Below, piece after piece: positions 1 through 6,897 of a DNA stretch of 19,938 bases (position 1 is the first letter of the stretch; every line of letters begins with the position of its first letter). The notes under the pieces are model-generated. The model ran no database searches, had not been told where the DNA came from, and saw only the letters and a program-made list of their open reading frames with translations. The position numbers were made by a program, and so were the translations under genes. Source of the DNA: JBHIFB01 sp046760905 (lineage in GTDB: Bacteria; Gemmatimonadota; CAZMKB01). Where the stretch lies: contig JBHIFB010000052.1 of the NCBI GenBank assembly GCA_046760905.1, forward strand, positions 1-19,938, given 5' to 3'.

Positions 1-151
1 TAACTCCAGTTCCTGCATCCAGCAAGGGCCCCTCAAGATTTCTCTCAGGAGGTAGGGGCGTGCATCCAAGAATGTGCTCATAAAAATGAGCCAGCTTTTT
101 CCAATTCCTGGCAACGATATTGACATGGACGAAACGTGGATCGATGGCCAT
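1..151 (-). CDS. VOC family (glyoxalase/bleomycin-resistance fold) protein, 5' end only
   Basis: This is the first 50 codons of a gene that runs off the left edge. The reading begins M-A-I-D-P-R-F-V-H-V-N-I-V-A and continues through 'NWKKLAHFYEHILGCTPLPP', 'ERNLEG' and 'LLDAGTGV'. A first beta strand with a metal-ligand-like His (FVHVNIVA), then W-K-x-L-A-x-F-Y-E and G-C-x-P-x-P-P-E-R, is the typical opening of small vicinal-oxygen-chelate proteins. Members are metal-dependent lyases, isomerases, dioxygenases or resistance proteins; the substrate cannot be told from 50 residues. The ATG follows a GGTGAG-like sequence two bases upstream, a modest ribosome site. The gene lies 100 bases behind the kinase on the same strand and may be co-transcribed with it. 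Family confidence is fair; function is unknown. Confidence 0.72.
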   Translation of the reverse strand, partial: MAIDPRFVHVNIVARNWKKLAHFYEHILGCTPLPPERNLEGPLLDAGTGV

Positions 152-251
152 AACTCACCAACCTATTCTAAACAAGAGTCCTTCATTTATGATTCACAGA
201 ATCCCCGGCTAGATGTTCTCTGCCTTCGAGCCGCTCTCAGGACCATGATCC

Positions 252-1568
252 TCACCTACGGATCACGGTTCCACACCATGGGCACAACGACCAGAAATCT
301 GGCAATATCCCCCAGCCGCACCGGGTGCATCGGTGCACCGAACCTTCCATACGCCATTTCCGGCGAACCTTGGCTCTGCACCATGGGCAGTAACGCATGA
401 AGCGCATCAGCTCCCCCTTGCACTCCGGACAGGTGGCCTCATAGCGCACGTCTGTGTAATGTCTCCGTGACCGCGGTCCCTGCAGAGCCCCGTAACAGTG
501 AGGACAGAAGCGCCAGTCGAGCTTCATCCCGCGTCTGCAGTAACGGCAACGTGCGGGGAAGCGTGTCTCGTGGCGAAAAGTTTTGGTCTCGTGGCCGCAC
601 CAGGGGCAACACTTCATCGCCTCGCTGATCGGACCTCCACAGCGCCTGCAATCGAAAAACAATTGAAGCAACCTGTTGTATCGGCGCCGGAACTCTCTGA
701 ACTCCAGCTGCTTCAGATACAGAAGACCGTTTTTTTCATCCCGCTTCCGCCGGCGTCTTCTTCGCCTTTGGCGCTCCATCCTGGGCCGCAATCGCCTGAA
801 GGTGGTAAGCATCTTAACAGCGGAAGGGAAGCGCTTTCGGACATCAACCTCCAGGCTCCTTCGTAGAAACGCGATGAAGTCCGGATGCACTCGATGGCGC
901 AGGCGTTCATAACCCGGAAGAGGCCACTGGTATGGCCATTTTGGTAGTTTTCCGGTGAACATGCGCCAGATAATAAGCCCGAGTGAGAATACGTCAGAAT
1001 GCAACGATGGCTTACCCATCGCCTGCTCCGGCGCCATGTAACCCAGAGTCCCTGATCCCGAAGCACTCATCGTATAGTGGGATGTGATCTTCGCAATACC
1101 GAAGTCGGTAAGCCTGAGTCGTTCACCGGGGAATATGATGAAGTTATCGGGCTTGATATCGCAGTGAATAACTCGCTTCGAGTGTGCAAAAGCAACGGCT
1201 TCGAGCATCTGTTGAGTGTAGTTTAGGGCTGTGCTAATAGAAATCCTGGTAGTCATTCGGTCACCGAGCGTCCTCTCCCCCAAAGGATATACGATGACGA
1301 AATGATCACCAATGAAACTTGCATTCTTTATGTGAAGAATGTTCGGGTGATCGAGTCTGGCGGTAATACGCACTTCCTTCGCGAATTCTTCCAGATCATG
1401 GTCGATGAGGATTTGAGGGTGTAGGATCTTGAGTGCAACGTGGATGCCCTCGATGGTGTCATAGGCACGGTAAACGTCGGCGAAGCCACCCTGAGCTAGA
1501 CGTGGCCCGATGCGAAACTTACCCAGTGTCCCTGATGGCCTTAGTCTTATGTTCTTCGCTCGAGTCAA
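252..1568 (-). CDS. Ser/Thr protein kinase with four C-terminal zinc ribbons
   Basis: A 438-residue cytoplasmic protein. Residues about 18-270 form a Hanks-type kinase: glycine loop LAQGGFADVY (24-33), ATP lysine K47 in VALK, candidate helix-C glutamate E65, catalytic loop HCDIKPDN with D137 (a non-RD kinase, since HRD is HCD), metal site DFG with D155, and the APE motif at 179-181. A very basic stretch follows (about 265-285, with a run of arginines). Four zinc ribbons then fill the C-terminus, each made of two CxxC knuckles (CRRC/CPWC, CRYC/CPHC, CPEC/CPWC, CTRC/CPWC), spaced about 30-35 residues apart. No membrane segment or PASTA/extracellular sensor is visible, unlike PknB-type kinases. 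All key catalytic residues are present, so it should be active. The start is TTG, with GAGG nine bases upstream. The zinc ribbons probably bind nucleic acid or protein partners; that is inference. Confidence 0.9.
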   Translation of the reverse strand: MTRAKNIRLRPSGTLGKFRIGPRLAQGGFADVYRAYDTIEGIHVALKILHPQILIDHDLEEFAKEVRITARLDHPNILHIKNASFIGDHFVIVYPLGERTLGDRMTTRISISTALNYTQQMLEAVAFAHSKRVIHCDIKPDNFIIFPGERLRLTDFGIAKITSHYTMSASGSGTLGYMAPEQAMGKPSLHSDVFSLGLIIWRMFTGKLPKWPYQWPLPGYERLRHRVHPDFIAFLRRSLEVDVRKRFPSAVKMLTTFRRLRPRMERQRRRRRRRKRDEKNGLLYLKQLEFREFRRRYNRLLQLFFDCRRCGGPISEAMKCCPWCGHETKTFRHETRFPARCRYCRRGMKLDWRFCPHCYGALQGPRSRRHYTDVRYEATCPECKGELMRFMRYCPWCRAKVRRKWRMEGSVHRCTRCGWGILPDFWSLCPWCGTVIRR

Positions 1569-1702
1569 TTACGCGAACCTCGCGCTGAACCGTCCCTTGG
1601 TGGACCTGTGACATGACGGAAGTGGCTTTTCGCTTTCGCACCTTGCGAAGTCCTTTCGGGCTCTAATCCTCGCTCCATTCTCCGGGTATACCGTCCACTA
1701 CC

Positions 1703-2683
1703 CTAAATTAATAGATGCTGATTTCCCAGCCGCACGTTCACGAGACCTGCACTTCGGGCTGCGGCCTCCGCTTCCCGGGCATGCCTATAGGATGTCGGCG
1801 GCAGATCACTCATGTAAAAATGAGGTGCGAAGGCCAGAAGCACAAAAGGAATTTCCCGTTCGATTGAGACGATGAAATCCGCTATCTTTCCAACCTGGTC
1901 CGCATCGACAAAACCCGGCACAAGCAGCGTGCTCGCGACGACAAGCGGCGGTATCAGGCGCTCCCTGTATCGTCGGGCGGCTCTTTTAAAATTCTCTTTT
2001 GTACGTCGATTGGATACACCCGTGAGTGCACGGTGCAATTGTTCATCGAAGGCTTTCAGGTCGAACTTAATACAGCCACCTGTCCTTACGGAGTATTCAA
2101 CGGCAAGGTCGAGAAATTTAGGATTCATCATGCCATTGGTCTCCCAGCATACACGCACGCCTTTGAGCGCCAAGAGTCTTGCCGCGGCAAGGGCATGCGG
2201 AATCTGTGAAGACGGGTCACCACCGAAGAAGCATACGCAGAAGGTGCCTGAATTCGATACCGAGGCAAGTTTTTTTGCACTGATGCCCTCATTTTTTATC
2301 GGCGAGGACTTACGAAAGTGCCAATTCTGGCAGAAGAGACAATTGGCCGTACAGCTCTCGTAGAATACTGCAAGGTTGTGATATCCTCGATGCAGGCTTC
2401 CCTCGCATACCCAATCTGCCACACAATTCGTTGGCAGAGGATCACGGTACCACTCGAGGATTCCGCGCTTCGCTGTGCCTGCCAGGTGGATCAACCTCCC
2501 TTCACGCACGACACGCAGGCCGCAAAAACCCCGCTGTCCTTCTCCTATGACACACTCGTTGCTGCAGATATTGCAGCTTTTTCCCTTGGAATGACGTGGA
2601 GGTTCAACCGGTAAGCCGAACTCTTTCCGAGACCTTGTATGGAGTGCCTGAATCTTTGACAGGCAGGTGTCGGTGAAACTCAT
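1703..2683 (-). CDS. Radical SAM protein, AmrS / pyruvate-formate-lyase-activating-enzyme-like
   Basis: A 326-residue protein. C111, C115 and C118 (CTANCLFCQNW) form the CxxxCxxC site for the radical-SAM [4Fe-4S] cluster. The N-terminus has a second cysteine set (C37, C40, C44, C54: CNIC...C...GFCGLR) typical of the COG1180/AmrS branch. Between them lies a block, DPLPTNCVADWVC (81-93), with two more cysteines, which I associate with a subgroup of these proteins of unknown reaction. The glycine-rich FFGGDPSSQ and the ETNG strand fit the SAM-binding barrel. Canonical partners (a glycyl-radical enzyme, or AMMECR1/Memo proteins) are absent from the window, so a PflA role is unsupported. The ATG start is preceded by an AGAG-like ribosome site. 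It lies 134 bases upstream of the kinase on the same strand. Cytoplasmic; substrate unknown. Confidence 0.88.
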   Translation of the reverse strand: MSFTDTCLSKIQALHTRSRKEFGLPVEPPRHSKGKSCNICSNECVIGEGQRGFCGLRVVREGRLIHLAGTAKRGILEWYRDPLPTNCVADWVCEGSLHRGYHNLAVFYESCTANCLFCQNWHFRKSSPIKNEGISAKKLASVSNSGTFCVCFFGGDPSSQIPHALAAARLLALKGVRVCWETNGMMNPKFLDLAVEYSVRTGGCIKFDLKAFDEQLHRALTGVSNRRTKENFKRAARRYRERLIPPLVVASTLLVPGFVDADQVGKIADFIVSIEREIPFVLLAFAPHFYMSDLPPTSYRHAREAEAAARSAGLVNVRLGNQHLLI

Positions 2684-2773
2684 TCTTCATCTCTTATTAT
2701 GCGCCGCCACTACCCCAGGTGGATATGGAAACAGGATAAGTCATCCAGCGAATCATCTCTTAACGTTCTTACA

Positions 2774-3097
2774 CTAAACCGTTGCTTTACGGATCACTCG
2801 CTTCAGCCGGTGAATTTTTCTCCTTATCGTTTTCAGCCGTCTATAGTCGTGTGCTTCCAGTGCGGCGTCTCGCTCGGCTTTCAATGCACGGATCCGTGCT
2901 TTGATCTCACTTTTATCGATGCCGACGATCTCATGATGGACATGAGTGTCGACTCCGAGGACCTGGCATAAGACCTGAAGCAGGTCCTCCTTGTGCATAG
3001 TCTTGTAGCCATGCAGCGATTCGTGTTCATGCTTCTCTGCAATCTCCCGGAGTTCGGCCACCGTCTTCTTCTTCAGCTCCTCAAACGTGTAATCCAT
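2774..3097 (-). CDS. Small hypothetical protein with SAP/Rho-N-like N-terminus and basic coiled-coil tail
   Basis: A 107-residue soluble protein. The first 45 residues (FEELKKKTVAELREIAEKH, then KTMHKEDLLQVL) have the helix-extended loop-helix spacing seen in Rho-N and SAP-type nucleic-acid-binding domains, with the usual T-V-A-E-L-R-E-I-A and K-E-D-L-L pattern. The second half is a charged helix with evenly spaced Arg/Lys (KARIRALKAERDAAL, then RRLKTIRRKIHRLKRVIRK), reminiscent of a UVR-type helical hairpin. A strong ribosome site AGGAGG lies four bases before the ATG. No catalytic motif is visible. It sits 90 bases upstream of the radical SAM gene on the same strand and could share its transcript. 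A DNA- or RNA-binding role is inference from composition and weak similarity. Confidence 0.75.
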   Translation of the reverse strand: MDYTFEELKKKTVAELREIAEKHEHESLHGYKTMHKEDLLQVLCQVLGVDTHVHHEIVGIDKSEIKARIRALKAERDAALEAHDYRRLKTIRRKIHRLKRVIRKATV

Positions 3098-3245
3098 TCT
3101 GCCTCCTGATCAATTTATATATTCGTCACAGCTCACCTGCACAGGCAGATGTCTCGGCAGAAACTGCGATGAATGCCACGGAAATAACAGGCAGCATGAG
3201 AAATGTGCTTTCGGTTTCACGACCACCCTCTTCATTGGGTGTGCT

Positions 3246-3671
3246 TTACTTTATGTAGTATCCTGAGACCTTCCAGGACCCCTCCTCTTCAAGCATCGGG
3301 GTAACGGTCTCTATAGCAGATTTCTTATTCTCGAATGAGCTTTCAAACTGAATCACCACATATTCGCCATCAGGAGCGCCCGGTAATGTTGTTCGATATT
3401 CACTTGACTTAAGTTTCCTTGTGAGCAGTTTGCCCAATGGTTTTCTGTGAGCATTCAATGAGGATTCCCACTGTTCCTTCGTCACCGCGCCCTGGAAATA
3501 TTTAGCGGCACCATCCCAGCTCTCCTGGTACTTACCTTCATCAACCAGATTCAGCCACTCTTCGGCTGCAGCCACTGCTTTCTCTGTCGATACCTGGCAC
3601 AACACATCGGCAGGATTGACCACTATGGTCACCGCTATGACCAGAAAAAACCAAAAACTTGTCCTCTTCAT
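3246..3671 (-). CDS. Secreted DUF4019-family protein
   Basis: A 141-residue exported protein. Residues 1-26 are a signal peptide: KR at the start, a hydrophobic run FWFFLVIAVTIVV, and a cleavage-like site near VLCQ. The mature part begins with A-A-A-E-E-W-L-N-L-V-D-E-G-K-Y-Q-E-S-W and later has GKLLTRKLKSSEY, GEYVVIQFESSF and G-x-W-K-V-S-G-Y. These are hallmarks of DUF4019, a small NTF2/cystatin-like fold of unknown function. I place the start at the second in-frame ATG because the AAGGAGG ribosome site overlaps the codons between the first and second ATG. It lies 61 bases behind the methyltransferase on the same strand. A cysteine near the cleavage site (VLCQ) leaves a small chance that it is a lipoprotein. 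Confidence 0.85.
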   Translation of the reverse strand: MKRTSFWFFLVIAVTIVVNPADVLCQVSTEKAVAAAEEWLNLVDEGKYQESWDGAAKYFQGAVTKEQWESSLNAHRKPLGKLLTRKLKSSEYRTTLPGAPDGEYVVIQFESSFENKKSAIETVTPMLEEEGSWKVSGYYIK

Positions 3672-3676
3672 AATTA

Positions 3677-3683
3677 CCTCCTT
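3677..3683 (-). promoter_or_regulatory. Ribosome binding site AAGGAGG that decides the DUF4019 start
   Basis: AAGGAGG lies five bases before the ATG at 3671 and inside the codons that would follow an earlier in-frame ATG at 3686. This makes the downstream ATG the real start and places a standard signal peptide at the N-terminus. Confidence 0.8.
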
Positions 3684-3732
3684 CATTCAAGGCGGCTCTC
3701 CTCGAGTCTCCTAAACGCACTAGTGTTGCATG

Positions 3733-4761
3733 TTAACTGGCCTCGATCACAACCATCTCCTTCGTGAATCTCGCAGCCGCCCCGGCAATTGGTGGTAAGG
3801 TGTCCTCTGAAAGTATCTGGAAGCCCGCCTCCACAAGTTGGCTTTTGATCTCGGTTGCGGTTGGGAAGCTGAATCCCGGATCCAGCAAAGAGCCATGGAA
3901 TGCCCAGTGTATGCGTGATGGAGGTGCAACACCCTCTGCAGGTGCGAACTGGTCCACGATCACAAACCGACCGCCGGGATTCAGGGCGGTTCGTATCTTA
4001 GCAAACAGCGCTTCGCTGTAAACATTGACGTCGCATTCCAGGATCATGTCGAATCCTGATGGAAGTTCGTCCTGGAGGAAATCAGCTTGATGGTAGGTGA
4101 TCCGTTCCCCCAGGGAGTTTTCGGCTGCGATCTCACGGCCTGCCGCACAGACGTTGGCGATATCAACGACCACAGATGTAAGATTAGAGTATCTCCGCAG
4201 CAAGGCCAGTGAGACAACCCCGGAACCACCCCCCAGGTCCATCAATCTATCCACCCCGCTCATGTCAAGTATTTTGGCCAGTTCTTCGGCCAGTTGCTCG
4301 TGGAGATCGTAAAGCATGAGAGTGAAACGACGCGCCGCTTCGGGATTCTCGACCATACGAGCGACGTACTCGGACGGGGTATGCCCCGTGGGCTCCCAGG
4401 CCGAATCGGAATTGCTGATGCGCAACGGTAGGTCGCTGAGGCCTTGATACCGCTGTCTAGCCTCCTCCGCAAGCAGTGCCCAGGAATCCTGGCGGTAGCT
4501 ATCCAGGATGGCAGCCCTTGCGGTTGAGGACGGAGCATAACCATCGGTTCCCTGTTCTATGAGGCCTGTGCGGCTCAAAAGCTGCAACCAGTAGCGACAG
4601 CGGTTTATGGGTATTCCAAAAGCTCCTGCCACAGATGCAGTATCCAGGGGCTTCTCATCAAGCAGCCAGAAGAGGCCCAGTTCCATGGCCGTACCCAGTG
4701 CAATCGAGGTGAAATATGCATCCATGAGGTCAAGAACATCATCTGCCGTGGCCGGCTTCAT
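3733..4761 (-). CDS. COMT-like SAM-dependent methyltransferase
   Basis: A 342-residue protein with the two-part layout of O-methyltransferase family 2. An N-terminal winged-helix dimerisation domain (about 5-90: ALGTAMELGLFWLLDEKPLD, then RYWLQLLSRTGLIE) is followed by a Rossmann methyltransferase domain. SAM-binding motif I is DLGGGSGVVSLALLRRY, followed by VVDIANV (acidic ribose ligand), YHQADF and NPGGRFVIVDQFAP. Plant and bacterial relatives methylate hydroxyls of small aromatic or carotenoid substrates using a catalytic His in an L-H-x-W segment. Here the equivalent stretch reads ECDVNVYSEA, with no His, so the chemistry may differ. The start is the second in-frame ATG, five bases after GGAGG; the longer start would overlap the upstream membrane-protein gene. 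Thirteen bases separate the two genes, so they are probably one operon. Substrate unknown. Confidence 0.88.
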   Translation of the reverse strand: MKPATADDVLDLMDAYFTSIALGTAMELGLFWLLDEKPLDTASVAGAFGIPINRCRYWLQLLSRTGLIEQGTDGYAPSSTARAAILDSYRQDSWALLAEEARQRYQGLSDLPLRISNSDSAWEPTGHTPSEYVARMVENPEAARRFTLMLYDLHEQLAEELAKILDMSGVDRLMDLGGGSGVVSLALLRRYSNLTSVVVDIANVCAAGREIAAENSLGERITYHQADFLQDELPSGFDMILECDVNVYSEALFAKIRTALNPGGRFVIVDQFAPAEGVAPPSRIHWAFHGSLLDPGFSFPTATEIKSQLVEAGFQILSEDTLPPIAGAAARFTKEMVVIEAS

Positions 4762-4765
4762 TTGA

Positions 4766-4771
4766 CCCTCC
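4766..4771 (-). promoter_or_regulatory. Ribosome binding site GGAGGG deciding the methyltransferase start
   Basis: GGAGGG ends four bases before the ATG at 4761. It lies within the codons following the alternative ATG at 4788, so the shorter protein is preferred. Confidence 0.75.
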
Positions 4772-4774
4772 ACA

Positions 4775-5365
4775 TTAAATCCATCCAAATCGGATGAGTG
4801 TCTTATTCACCCTCAATGCGAAGAGACCTGCTAATCCGATCAGAATGATGGTTAGAAAATAATGAAAAGCGATATAAACCTGTAGTCCAAGAATAATAAC
4901 GGTTATTACCAAAAACAGACAGAACGTTGCCATCCTTTTTCTAAGTATTCGATATGGTTTTAGCTGAATAATGATATCATCCGGTACATCAGAGTCAGGG
5001 CCGAGACCACTGAGTATTAATTCGATTTTCGGCTGTAGGTTGAAGTGAACATATGAGAGCATACCCATCAGCACAAACAGCAGAAGGGTCTTGCCCATAA
5101 TAATCCAATTCGTCCACAGGGCCTCGATGCCCAGAGGCCCGACCAACAATAATAATATACCCGTAACCAATACTGTGGATTGGAAAACGAAACACCGGTA
5201 AGCGCCGTTTTTTATGATGTTCTCCATATAACGATCGGCATGATAGTTAAATGACTTTCCAAGATAAGCCCTTTCGTTCACCGCTATCAAATTGAACAAG
5301 GGTACGGACATGAAAACAAAACTCATCAGGTGCAGAAATTTTATGAAGTTGTAAAGACTTTCCAT
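4775..5365 (-). CDS. Integral membrane protein, possibly CopD/DUF2269-like
   Basis: A 196-residue protein with about five hydrophobic segments: residues about 6-27 (FLHLMSFVFMSVPLFNLIAV), 62-82 (TVLVTGILLLLVGPLGI), 92-110 (GKTLLLFVLMGMLSYVHF) and a long pair near 145-187. The F-L-H-L-M-S opening within the first membrane helix, and a later helix ending Y-V-H-F, recall CopD/DUF2269-type membrane proteins that carry histidines within helices. The similarity is weak and no function is assigned. A GGAGG ribosome site five bases before the ATG at 5365 sets the start four codons inside the longest frame. It is the first gene of an apparent operon with the COMT-like methyltransferase (13-base gap) and DUF4019 protein, so it may transport or sense something linked to that enzyme's product. 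Confidence 0.75.
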   Translation of the reverse strand: MESLYNFIKFLHLMSFVFMSVPLFNLIAVNERAYLGKSFNYHADRYMENIIKNGAYRCFVFQSTVLVTGILLLLVGPLGIEALWTNWIIMGKTLLLFVLMGMLSYVHFNLQPKIELILSGLGPDSDVPDDIIIQLKPYRILRKRMATFCLFLVITVIILGLQVYIAFHYFLTIILIGLAGLFALRVNKTLIRFGWI

Positions 5366-5370
5366 CTCAT

Positions 5371-5375
5371 CCTCC
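5371..5375 (-). promoter_or_regulatory. Ribosome binding site GGAGG deciding the membrane-protein start
   Basis: GGAGG sits five bases before the ATG at 5365 and just after the earlier in-frame ATG at 5377, so the downstream ATG is favoured. Confidence 0.75.
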
Positions 5376-5533
5376 ATTTGGTCCGTCTGACATAATTCTG
5401 GTAGGCGGTACCAGAAAAGCGAATGTTCTCAGCTCATAGAAGATGAACCCTATGCACAACACAGCATCTTTGCTTCAACGCCTTGTTGAGCTCCGATAAG
5501 CCTTCAGAGCTCCCTGCCGCTCGATTATTATGG

Positions 5534-6060
5534 TCAATTGCCGAATCGAGGAAGGAAAAATCCTGTACGAGATGCATAGTCCCTCCAGGTTTCACCGAAT
5601 TTTTCTTCTAACGCTCTTTCCTCGAGCCGAGCTCGATGAACCTCAGCCGGCAGGAAAACGAACAAAGACAGCGCAAGACCGACAATGCTTCTCGTTACAA
5701 AGCTGGACCCTACCTTGGCTATAACCATCGCCAGGTAGGTCGGATGACGCACAAACTGGAATGGACCTGTTACAACCAGTTTATCCATACGTGGTGCTAT
5801 GAAACCTACAACGGCACCCTTCAAATAGTATGCTGCCCATAGAAAAAGAAAAAACCGGCATAGAGCACTGAGAAGCCAAGTATCCGTCCCGTGCTCCTCG
5901 AAATCGGGAGCTGGTCTCTGAAGAGCAGGATTGCCACCAATGTGGCAGCGCCGACAAACCCCGTCATCAGCCCAGCGGGCACAATTTCAGTTTTGAAGCG
6001 GCTGCTATTCATGCCGGTCCAAAAACAAGATCCAAAGGGCTGCCATCGAACTTCGGGCAC
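5534..6060 (-). pseudogene. Frameshifted isoprenylcysteine carboxyl methyltransferase-family (ICMT/PEMT-like) gene
   Basis: Two adjacent frames together make one membrane methyltransferase. The upstream frame (6060-5821, GTG start) gives membrane helices VPAGLMTGFVGAATLVAILL and GRILGFSVLYAGFFFF, then ends. The downstream frame, read open through the junction as LFLWAAYYLKGAVVGFIAPR, gives the family signature: V-T-G-P-F-Q-F-V-R-H-P-T-Y-L (SAM-binding RHPxY) and, near the end, E-E-R-A-L-E-E-K-F-G-E-T-W-R-D-Y. The frames meet in a pyrimidine run at 5854-5842 (six T, C, five T, C), and a -1 shift there restores a protein of about 175 residues. A homopolymer indel (true mutation or sequencing error) is the simplest cause. 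The run also contains T-TTT-TTC in the correct register for -1 slippage. No clear ribosome site precedes the GTG; an ATG at 6012 is an alternative start. An intact paralogue lies at 8746-9441. Confidence 0.75.
5848..5854 (-). other. T-TTT-TTC heptamer at the frame junction
   Basis: In the upstream reading the codons are ggT-TTT-TTC, which fits the X-XXY-YYZ slippery pattern for a -1 shift, and -1 is exactly the shift needed to join the two halves of the methyltransferase. Downstream I find only a weak four-base-pair stem (GGCA/TGCC at about 5835-5815), so a stimulating structure is not evident. Functional slippage is possible but not shown. Confidence 0.3.
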
Positions 6061-6171
6061 GAATAAAAGTTGAATACGATATAGAACTTCCTGAAGGGGC
6101 CGGTATTATCGACAGCTCTTCTTTATGCAATTTATTAAAGTATGCGATTGTTGCCATGGAAAATCAAGGAA

Positions 6172-6897
6172 TTATGGCTTTCTCAATTCCAGGTAAAATA
6201 TCAAATCATTCTCACTCTGCGAGACAACTTCAAATTGCGTGCGTTCTGCCATCTTAACATAATACTCCAGATCCCGGCCTTCATCCGGCCAGGAACCACC
6301 ATATGCCGTCTGGAATTCTTCCCCGGGCAATCTGACTCGAAGCGGTACGACTGCTATCTCAATATCTTTATCGGTGCGCTTTGGAAATAGGACATCCCAG
6401 ATATAGAACTTACCACCGGATGCAAGTACTCTGTGAATCTCTCTGAATACCTGTTCATGGTCTGATCCATCGATATACATCAGGGTGAAAAATGATGTCG
6501 AGGTATTAAACGTACCATCGAGAAACTGCAGGTCCCTAGCATCCATTATGATCTTCAGTGGTCCCTCCGGAGCCGCCTCGAGTTCCCTTTTGCTTATATC
6601 AATAGAAATGACCTGCTCACCTTTCAGTCTTCCTATCACCCCCTCGCCCCCTCCTCCGATATCGAGTATGTAACCTTTGGATTCGAAATCCTCAACCGAC
6701 ACAGTCTGCTCTCTCAAACGGAAGAAGCTGTCTTTCATCTCCTCGTGCTCGTTACTGTCACTGACCACATCACCGCTACGATCTTCAGCAGATTTTTGAG
6801 AACAAGCAGGCATGATCGTAATAATGAGCCCGAACAAGAGGGAGATTAAGATCGATTTCTCAAACTTCACTATGAGGGCTGGTATTCTCCGTTTCAT
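6172..6897 (-). CDS. Predicted lipoprotein with a class I SAM-methyltransferase domain
   Basis: A 241-residue protein. The N-terminus is basic, followed by a hydrophobic stretch (about 15-31, ILISLLFGLIITIMPA) and C32, which makes a lipobox-like MPAC. The next 25 residues are polar linker. A class I methyltransferase domain follows: motif I YILDIGGGGEGVIGRL, acidic ribose-binding strand VISIDIS, IIMDARDLQFLDGTF, then FREIHRVLASGGKFYIWDV. All canonical SAM-binding elements are present. Since SAM is cytoplasmic, an exported lipidated methyltransferase is unusual; it may instead be anchored facing inward, or bind a non-SAM ligand. The start ATG is eight bases from GGAGGT; the earlier GTG is too close to it. 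The first 38 bases overlap the end of the permease gene, implying translational coupling. Confidence 0.82.
   Translation of the reverse strand: MKRRIPALIVKFEKSILISLLFGLIITIMPACSQKSAEDRSGDVVSDSNEHEEMKDSFFRLREQTVSVEDFESKGYILDIGGGGEGVIGRLKGEQVISIDISKRELEAAPEGPLKIIMDARDLQFLDGTFNTSTSFFTLMYIDGSDHEQVFREIHRVLASGGKFYIWDVLFPKRTDKDIEIAVVPLRVRLPGEEFQTAYGGSWPDEGRDLEYYVKMAERTQFEVVSQSENDLIFYLELRKP

Noticed and set aside
74..400. Plus-strand open frame of 108 codons at the left edge
   Set aside because: It overlaps, antisense, the VOC gene start and the kinase zinc-ribbon coding sequence, and its protein has no recognisable pattern.
498..1066. Several frames on both strands inside the kinase gene
   Set aside because: Arg-rich shadows of the kinase C-terminus and its zinc ribbons; no ribosome site or family signal.
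1872..2614. Two plus-strand frames opposite the radical SAM gene
   Set aside because: Antisense of a well-supported gene; composition is that of a shadow frame.
3110..3245. Minus-strand reading resembling a signal peptide (TFLMLPVISVAFIAVSAE) ending at about 3128
   Set aside because: Only 23 codons from the ATG, no ribosome site and nothing following it; could be a relic, but support is too thin.
5488..5512. Two GAGCTC copies 13 bases apart that could form a hairpin
   Set aside because: The six-base palindrome pairs with itself in either direction; there is no T-run and no flanking extension, so it is probably chance.
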